A DNA stretch of 10,704 bases from JAEXNA01 sp037968995 (GTDB lineage Bacteria > Vulcanimicrobiota > Xenobia > Xenobiales > JADMJV01). The notes under the pieces were generated by a model. The model searched no databases. It was not told the origin of the DNA and was given only the letters and a program-made list of their open reading frames with translations. Made by a program: the position numbers and the translations under genes. The stretch lies in assembly GCA_037968995.1 (NCBI GenBank), contig JBBKWP010000371.1:1-10704 (forward strand), given 5' to 3'. Below are positions 6,003-10,704 of the stretch, piece by piece; within the stretch, counting starts at the first letter, position 1, and each line of letters starts with the position of its first letter.

Positions 6003-7223
6003 ATGAAAGCATCTCTTCTATTTTTCTTACTGCTAATACTTACGGGGCCCCTGCGGGCCGAACCCGCTCTTACCCCAGCCTCGTTTTCCACCTCGACTGT
6101 CGAAGCCGCACTGGTAGGCGCGCTGTCTGAAAAGCGGATCGTCGGCGCTGTGCTTCTGATCTCTGAAGACGGTCATCTTGTTTATCAGAAGGCCGTGGGG
6201 ATGGCTGACCGTGAGTCCGGGGTGCCGGTCACTCTGGACACGGTTTTCCGCCTGGCCTCGGTCACCAAACCGCTGGTCTCCGCCGCCGCGATGAGGCTGG
6301 TGGAAAACGGGACCCTGAACCTCGACGATCCGCTAACGGAGTGGCTACCGACTTTCACTCCTAAGTTGGAGGATGGAAGCCAACCAGCTATCACGATACG
6401 GCAGTTGCTCACGCACACTTCAGGATTGAGCTACGGTTTCTATGAGCCGGTGAACAGCCCCTATCATCTATTGGGCGTGAGCGACGGAGTGGACCAGAAG
6501 GGCCTCAGCCTAGAGGAGAACCTGGTTCGCCTCGGCAAGGCGCCCCTGCTTCACCAGCCCGGGACAGCGTTCAAGTATTCCCTGTCCACCGATGTTCTGG
6601 GAGCGGTGATCGCCCAGGCCACCGGCAAGTCGCTGCCTGAGGCGATGAACGAACTGGTGCTAGACCCTCTGTCCATGACCGGCACGGGATTCGTCCCGAA
6701 GAACCCCACACTTTTGGCGACCGCCTACGCTAACAGCGAAGACGGCCCCGTCCGCCTAGTCGACGGCAGTATCTTGGCTTTTGGTTCTAGCTTTCTTCGC
6801 GTCGAACCCTCCCGCAGTCTGGACCCATTGGCCTACCCTTCCGGAGGCGGCGGAATGGTGAGCACAGCCGGAGACTTCTGGCGATTCCTGGAGACACTCC
6901 GAAAGGGAGGCGGCCCTATTCTCAGCCAAGCGACCGTTGAGGCCATGACAAGAGACCAACTCCCTCCCAACGTGGCCGGTCACAAACCTGGCTGGGGTTT
7001 TGGATATGGGTGGGCGGTGCTGCGGGACCCTGTGCTGGCGAAGGTGCCACAAAGCGCGGGGACTATGCAGTGGGGCGGGGTTTACGGGAACTTCTGGATG
7101 GTGGACCCAGCCCGTAAACTGACGGTGGTGCTGATGACAAATACGGCCTTCGAAGGCATGGCTGGGCGACTTGTGGTCGAGATTCGAGACGCTGTTTGCC
7201 AATCTCGGACGGATCTTATATGA
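6003..7223 (+). CDS. Exported serine hydrolase, beta-lactamase class C/EstB family
   Basis: A 406-residue protein. Residues 1-19 (MKASLLFFLLLILTGPLRA) are a signal peptide, probably cut before EP. The mature part is a beta-lactamase/transpeptidase-like fold: SVTK at 86-89 carries the acylated Ser86 and Lys89; LLTHTSGL at 135-142 and HQPGTAFKYS around 184-193 are family hallmarks. Tyr192-Ser193 replaces the classic YxN with YSL, as common in EstB-like esterases. The KTG position is occupied by WGGVYG (357-362), also typical of the esterase-like group. Such enzymes hydrolyse esters or D-amino-acid peptides; true beta-lactamase activity is unlikely but cannot be excluded. It acts in the periplasm or outside the cell. 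It follows the LamG-domain gene by 68 nt and precedes sdhA by 86 nt, all on one strand, but a common function is not evident. Confidence 0.92.
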   Translation: MKASLLFFLLLILTGPLRAEPALTPASFSTSTVEAALVGALSEKRIVGAVLLISEDGHLVYQKAVGMADRESGVPVTLDTVFRLASVTKPLVSAAAMRLVENGTLNLDDPLTEWLPTFTPKLEDGSQPAITIRQLLTHTSGLSYGFYEPVNSPYHLLGVSDGVDQKGLSLEENLVRLGKAPLLHQPGTAFKYSLSTDVLGAVIAQATGKSLPEAMNELVLDPLSMTGTGFVPKNPTLLATAYANSEDGPVRLVDGSILAFGSSFLRVEPSRSLDPLAYPSGGGGMVSTAGDFWRFLETLRKGGGPILSQATVEAMTRDQLPPNVAGHKPGWGFGYGWAVLRDPVLAKVPQSAGTMQWGGVYGNFWMVDPARKLTVVLMTNTAFEGMAGRLVVEIRDAVCQSRTDLI

Positions 7224-7297
7224 AGACGCCGCCTCAGGAGCCAAGGAAGACCACTCATATCTAACCGCTGGGCAGCCCCCAAGAAAAATGACAGACT

Positions 7298-7301
7298 GGA
7301 G
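7298..7301 (+). promoter_or_regulatory. Ribosome binding site of the flavoprotein gene
   Basis: GGAG lies 8 nt before the ATG at 7310. It fixes the start at MTDISSRIPPGP, which matches the short N-terminal extension before the FAD-binding motif seen in this subfamily. The 86 nt upstream show no clear terminator or strong promoter, so read-through from the hydrolase gene is possible. Confidence 0.65.
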
Positions 7302-7309
7302 AGTGTGGG

Positions 7310-9190
7310 ATGACTGATATTTCCTCTAGAATCCCACCCGGCCCTATAGAGCAGAAGTGGGATTCATGTATCCGAACACTCGACTTGGTGGCGCCCGCCA
7401 ATCGTCGTCGATATGAGGTTCTTGTGGTGGGTGCGGGACTGGCTGGATGCGCTTTGGCATCAACCATGGCAGAGCAGGGCTATCGCGTGAAGATCCTGAC
7501 CCTTCTCGACAGTCCACGACGCTCTCACAGCGTGGCCGCTCAGGGCGGTATCAATGCCGCCAAGAACTATTGCAATGACGGGGATAGCGTCTATCGCATG
7601 TTTTGTGACGCTCTCAAAGGCGGCGACTTTAGAGCCAGGGAGGCCAACGTTTACCGTCTAGCCCAATTGAGCAACCAAGTCTTAAATCACACGGTGGCCC
7701 AAGGAGTACCGTATGCGCGAGAGTACGGAGGAGGATTGGCCAACCGATCGTTCGGCGGGGTTCAGGTTTCTAGAACATTTTACGCTCGTGGACAGACCGG
7801 TCAGCAGTTGCTGAACGCAGCCCACGGTAGTCTTTTGCGCCAAGTCGCTCGAGGACAGGTCCAGCTATTATGTCGGCGCGAGATGGTGGATCTTATCGTG
7901 GATGGGGGGCGAGCGAACGGAGTCATCTCTCGCCATCTGTTGAGCGGTGAGATCGAAGCGCACACCGCCGATGCCGTGGTTATCGCCAGCGGTGGATACA
8001 GTTCTGTTTACTATCTTTCGAGCAACGCTTTGGGTTCAAACGCCACAGCCATATGGCGCTGTCATAAGCGGGGCGCTCTGATCGCAAACCCCAGCTTCGT
8101 GCAGTTTCATCCGACCTGCTTGCCCGAAACTGGTCCCACCCAATCGAAGCTGACTCTGATGAGCGAAGGATTGCGAAATGATGGACGAGTCTGGGTGCCC
8201 GTACGCGCCGAGGATGGAAGGGTGCCGAATCAGATCCCTGAGGACGAGAGAGACTATTACCTGGAGCGTCTCTATCCAGACTACGGAAATCTGGTGCCTC
8301 GCGATATCGCGTCCCGTGAGGCGCTGGCAATTTGCCAGGCCGGATATGGGGTGGGCCCGACCAGACGCTCTGTCTATCTCGACTTCAAAGACACTTCCAA
8401 GGATCTGTTGAGAACACGCTACGGGAATCTGTTTGAGATGTATCAAGAGATCACTGGGGAAGACCCCTACAAAATTCCCATGCGAATCTTCCCGGCAGCT
8501 CATTTTTCCATGGGCGGGCTGTGGGTAGACTATCATCTTCGCACCAACATATCCGGTCTGTTCGCTCTGGGAGAGGCCAACTACGCGGACCACGGCGCCA
8601 ACAGGTTAGGGGCGAACTCCCTGTTGCAGACTCTGGTCGACGGTCTGTTCGTGGCCCCTTTGACGGTGGCCGACGAACTCGCTCGGCTAGGTCCTAGAAC
8701 GGTGGTGATGGAGACTGCCGAAGCTCTACGCCGGGAGGCTGAAGTCGAAACGGGAAGACTGGTCGCTAGTTACGGGGAAAGGACGCCACGCGATTTTCAC
8801 AGATCTTTGGGAGAAATTCTACGAGATCACGTCGGCGTGAAAAGATCCGCCTCCGGTTTGCAGTCGGCTATAGATGAGGTACGGGTCTTGCGCCGTGAAT
8901 TCGACCAGAATTTGAGAGTGGTGGGTGAGGCCAACGATCTCAATAATCAGGTGGAGCAGGCCGGTCGGGTGAGAGACTTTTTGGAGTTGGGGGAACTCAT
9001 TGCTCACGACGCCCTCTACCGAGAAGAATGTTGTGGATCTCATTTTCGCAGCGACCTCCCGGCGGAGAGAAACGATGAACGATTCGCTCATGTCGCTGCC
9101 TGGGAGTGGGGCGGCGAGGCGTCCAAACCAAGGCTGCATCGTGAAGAGCTTAATTTTGAAGAATTACAGCCGGCACGGCGTACCTATTGA
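7310..9190 (+). CDS. sdhA: Succinate dehydrogenase/fumarate reductase flavoprotein subunit (Bacillus/Bacteroidetes-like class)
   Basis: A full-length 626-residue flavoprotein that would catalyse succinate-fumarate interconversion. The N-terminal Rossmann motif VVGAGLAGCALAS binds FAD. SHSVAAQGGINAAKNY holds the His that covalently links FAD in the family. NDGDSVYRMF and GGDFRAREANVYRL are typical of the subclass with di-haem cytochrome partners. Active-site motifs are intact: FHPTCLP, VPRDIASREA (catalytic Arg), AAHFSMGGLWVD, and HGANRLGANSL near the FAD. The C-terminus (AGRVRDFLELGELIAHDAL, EECCGSHFR, FAHVAAWEW) completes the family helical domain, and the ending matches full-length homologues. 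No iron-sulfur (sdhB) or cytochrome (sdhC) gene is adjacent: an exported hydrolase lies upstream and an opposing amidoligase gene downstream. The complex must be completed from elsewhere, or this is an extra copy. Confidence 0.95.
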   Translation: MTDISSRIPPGPIEQKWDSCIRTLDLVAPANRRRYEVLVVGAGLAGCALASTMAEQGYRVKILTLLDSPRRSHSVAAQGGINAAKNYCNDGDSVYRMFCDALKGGDFRAREANVYRLAQLSNQVLNHTVAQGVPYAREYGGGLANRSFGGVQVSRTFYARGQTGQQLLNAAHGSLLRQVARGQVQLLCRREMVDLIVDGGRANGVISRHLLSGEIEAHTADAVVIASGGYSSVYYLSSNALGSNATAIWRCHKRGALIANPSFVQFHPTCLPETGPTQSKLTLMSEGLRNDGRVWVPVRAEDGRVPNQIPEDERDYYLERLYPDYGNLVPRDIASREALAICQAGYGVGPTRRSVYLDFKDTSKDLLRTRYGNLFEMYQEITGEDPYKIPMRIFPAAHFSMGGLWVDYHLRTNISGLFALGEANYADHGANRLGANSLLQTLVDGLFVAPLTVADELARLGPRTVVMETAEALRREAEVETGRLVASYGERTPRDFHRSLGEILRDHVGVKRSASGLQSAIDEVRVLRREFDQNLRVVGEANDLNNQVEQAGRVRDFLELGELIAHDALYREECCGSHFRSDLPAERNDERFAHVAAWEWGGEASKPRLHREELNFEELQPARRTY

Positions 9191-9229
9191 GTTCAGAAGG
9201 TTAGACCCTTTTCGAGCCGGATTGAATAA
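9191..9229. other. Short convergent intergenic gap
   Basis: The 39 nt between the flavoprotein stop and the amidoligase stop hold no stem-loop with T-run that I can see. Transcription from both sides may overlap here. Confidence 0.4.
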
Positions 9230-10704
9230 TCATCGCTTGCGAAACGATGCGTCCTGAACCAAAGCCTTGAATAGCCTCTGCTGGGTGCGACTGGCCGGCA
9301 GATACTCCGGATGCCACTGAACTCCCACGGTAAGGGCATCCCGGTCGGACTCGACGGCCTGGATCACGCCGGCTGAATCGTAGGCTCCCACACGCAAGGT
9401 TTCACCCAGAGTACGAATAGCTTGATGATTGAGACTGTTGACACGCAGCGCTCGGCGTCCCAGGATTCTTCCCATAAGTGAGCCGGTGACCATCTCCACG
9501 CGGTTGCTAGGCAAGACCGTGGAAGCGCGGCCGACTTCTCCGTAGAAACTCGCGACATCTTCGTGTAAGTCGCCACCCAGAGCGACATTAAGAAACTGAG
9601 CGCCGCGGCAGATCCCCAGCACGGGAAGTCCTTCTTTCAAGGCCTTGTCGAGACAGGCTTGTTCGAACTCGTCCCGCTCGAAATCGACAGACATTGAGGT
9701 GAGTGCCAGAGAACGTCGCAAGTAAAAAAGCATGGAGGCAAAGAGACGGGATAGTTGACGCTTGGGACTCCTGACGGCGTACTCATCGCTCTCGTCGGCT
9801 AACTCTTCTTGCTCCCAAAGAGGGTCCGAGTCCAGCTGATATCGAGCGGAATCGATATCCGCTCCTCCACCCAGAACGAGACCATCAAAAGGTGGCAACA
9901 TGGGGTCGTCTTCAAACATCGACGGGGTCAAGCGAACCGGTTGGGCTCCAGCTCTTTTGAGAGCCAGCCAGGTGCACATCCAAGCCGGAGCGCCACCCTT
10001 GTCAGGGCCCGTGACCGCGATCATTGGGCGATTGGAAAGTAGAGGCTTGGTTCTCCACAAACGCCTCAACCAGTACATGACTGGACCGCGCAGGCGCCTG
10101 ATCTTATACCTGGTGAGCTTTGTTAGTCTTTTGGGGTCGTTGGCTAAACGCTCGACTCGAAGCCAAAGCTCCCATTCTCTCGAGATGCTCCAGTCCGGCT
10201 CGTCCACACGACTGTCTGGCAGTCGGTAGTGAAAAGCTGGACGCTTTCGGATCTTTTCCGATGGCAATCGAGCGCGCACTCTGGCCTCGTCGAGGTAGGA
10301 CAGCAGTGGTAGGAGATCGAGCGGTCGATTGCGAGTGGGATTCAGGGCCAGATAGTCGTCGATGAACCGCTCAAGAGTCGGCCGATAGCGGGCATCGAGG
10401 ACTAATAGAACGTACTCTTTAGGAAACGGTTCGATGAAGCCGCTTAGGCTGCGGGCCGGATCGACGCCATGGCTATGTTTGAGGCGCTCATAGAGAGTTA
10501 AAAAGGCTCTCAAATAGCGGAGAATGGTGTCGATATCAAGACTTGGAAGTTCCGGGTTGAAGTGAAGCCCAAAAGCGTACAGCATGAAGGACGAGGTGCC
10601 AAGGGCTCTCTGAGAGAGTGCCAAGCGGACTGCGTCGATCTCCGGGAGGCGAGAAAAGGGAAGTGGATCGAAAACGACCTCGAAAGGAACGATCCACTCG
10701 GCGA
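9230..10704 (-). CDS. Putative amidoligase fused to class I glutamine amidotransferase (5' partial)
   Basis: The frame is open to the right edge, so the true N-terminus is missing; a TTG at 10624 is an internal codon, used here only for numbering. From the edge to about residue 190 the protein matches the putative amidoligase family: FMLYAFGLHFNPELP (13-27), FIEPFPKEYV (63-72), RYRPTLERFIDDY (79-91), NPTRNRPLDLLPLL (95-108), RPAFHYRLPDSRVDEPDWS (128-146). After a basic linker (170-198) comes a PuuD/peptidase C26-like amidotransferase: RPMIAVTGPDKGG (199-211), LVLGGGADID (249-258), nucleophile Cys339 in VLGICRGAQ, and His438 and Glu440 in GVQWHPEY, so the triad is complete. Amidoligases join amines or amino acids to carboxylates using ATP; the partner domain would supply ammonia or cleave gamma-glutamyl bonds. 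The substrate is unknown. I recall the two domains usually being encoded by separate neighbouring genes, so the fusion is notable. Confidence 0.85.
   Translation of the reverse strand, partial: AEWIVPFEVVFDPLPFSRLPEIDAVRLALSQRALGTSSFMLYAFGLHFNPELPSLDIDTILRYLRAFLTLYERLKHSHGVDPARSLSGFIEPFPKEYVLLVLDARYRPTLERFIDDYLALNPTRNRPLDLLPLLSYLDEARVRARLPSEKIRKRPAFHYRLPDSRVDEPDWSISREWELWLRVERLANDPKRLTKLTRYKIRRLRGPVMYWLRRLWRTKPLLSNRPMIAVTGPDKGGAPAWMCTWLALKRAGAQPVRLTPSMFEDDPMLPPFDGLVLGGGADIDSARYQLDSDPLWEQEELADESDEYAVRSPKRQLSRLFASMLFYLRRSLALTSMSVDFERDEFEQACLDKALKEGLPVLGICRGAQFLNVALGGDLHEDVASFYGEVGRASTVLPSNRVEMVTGSLMGRILGRRALRVNSLNHQAIRTLGETLRVGAYDSAGVIQAVESDRDALTVGVQWHPEYLPASRTQQRLFKALVQDASFRKR

Noticed and set aside
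6003..7223. Antibiotic-resistance beta-lactamase
   Set aside because: The YSL and WGG motifs in place of YxN and KTG point to the esterase/peptidase-like group, so a resistance call is not supported.
8036..8593. 185-codon antisense frame within sdhA
   Set aside because: It lies opposite a highly conserved flavoprotein and has no recognisable protein features.

Overview
This is a bacterial chromosomal window, with GC in the mid-to-high 50s by eye. It holds ten well-supported protein genes. I found no rRNA, tRNA, CRISPR array, insertion sequence or phage module. Protein families suggest a Gram-negative-type didermic bacterium: a probable M48 lipoprotein, an exported serine hydrolase, a membrane-anchored LamG-type protein, and a flavoprotein of the Bacillus/Bacteroidetes-like succinate dehydrogenase class. 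That class also occurs in Verrucomicrobiota, Acidobacteriota and deltaproteobacterial lineages, so I lean towards one of these without being able to place the organism.

Left part (1-1592, + strand): the C-terminal part of an EcsC-family protein whose start lies outside the window. It carries a four-cysteine zinc ribbon and an extra C-terminal domain, and it overlaps by 4 nt a 164-residue protein of unknown function. Converging on this pair, on the - strand (1644-3936), are a heptad-repeat coiled-coil protein, an M48 metalloprotease with a lipoprotein-like N-terminus, and an App1-type phosphatidate phosphatase-like protein. The protease and phosphatase genes are 42 nt apart and probably form an operon. 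EcsC, App1 and M48 proteins are all plausibly tied to membranes or their quality control, but a shared role is inference.

Middle part (3937-5934): a 434-nt stretch without a convincing gene, then an unrecognised 152-residue protein on the - strand. It is divergent from a 336-residue + strand protein with a glycine-rich triple repeat, one membrane segment and a LamG/concanavalin-like domain. The 94-nt divergent spacer has an 11-bp-period direct repeat and an overlapping inverted repeat that look like an operator.

Right part (6003-10704): a signal-peptide-bearing serine hydrolase of the beta-lactamase/EstB class, then a full-length succinate dehydrogenase/fumarate reductase flavoprotein gene with no iron-sulfur or cytochrome subunit gene beside it. 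Converging on it is a large - strand gene, cut by the right edge, that joins a putative amidoligase domain to a class I glutamine amidotransferase domain in one polypeptide. This amidoligase-amidotransferase fusion is the most unusual item. It suggests a peptide-like or isopeptide modification pathway with a built-in ammonia or glutamyl-cleaving partner. The lone flavoprotein is the second item of note.
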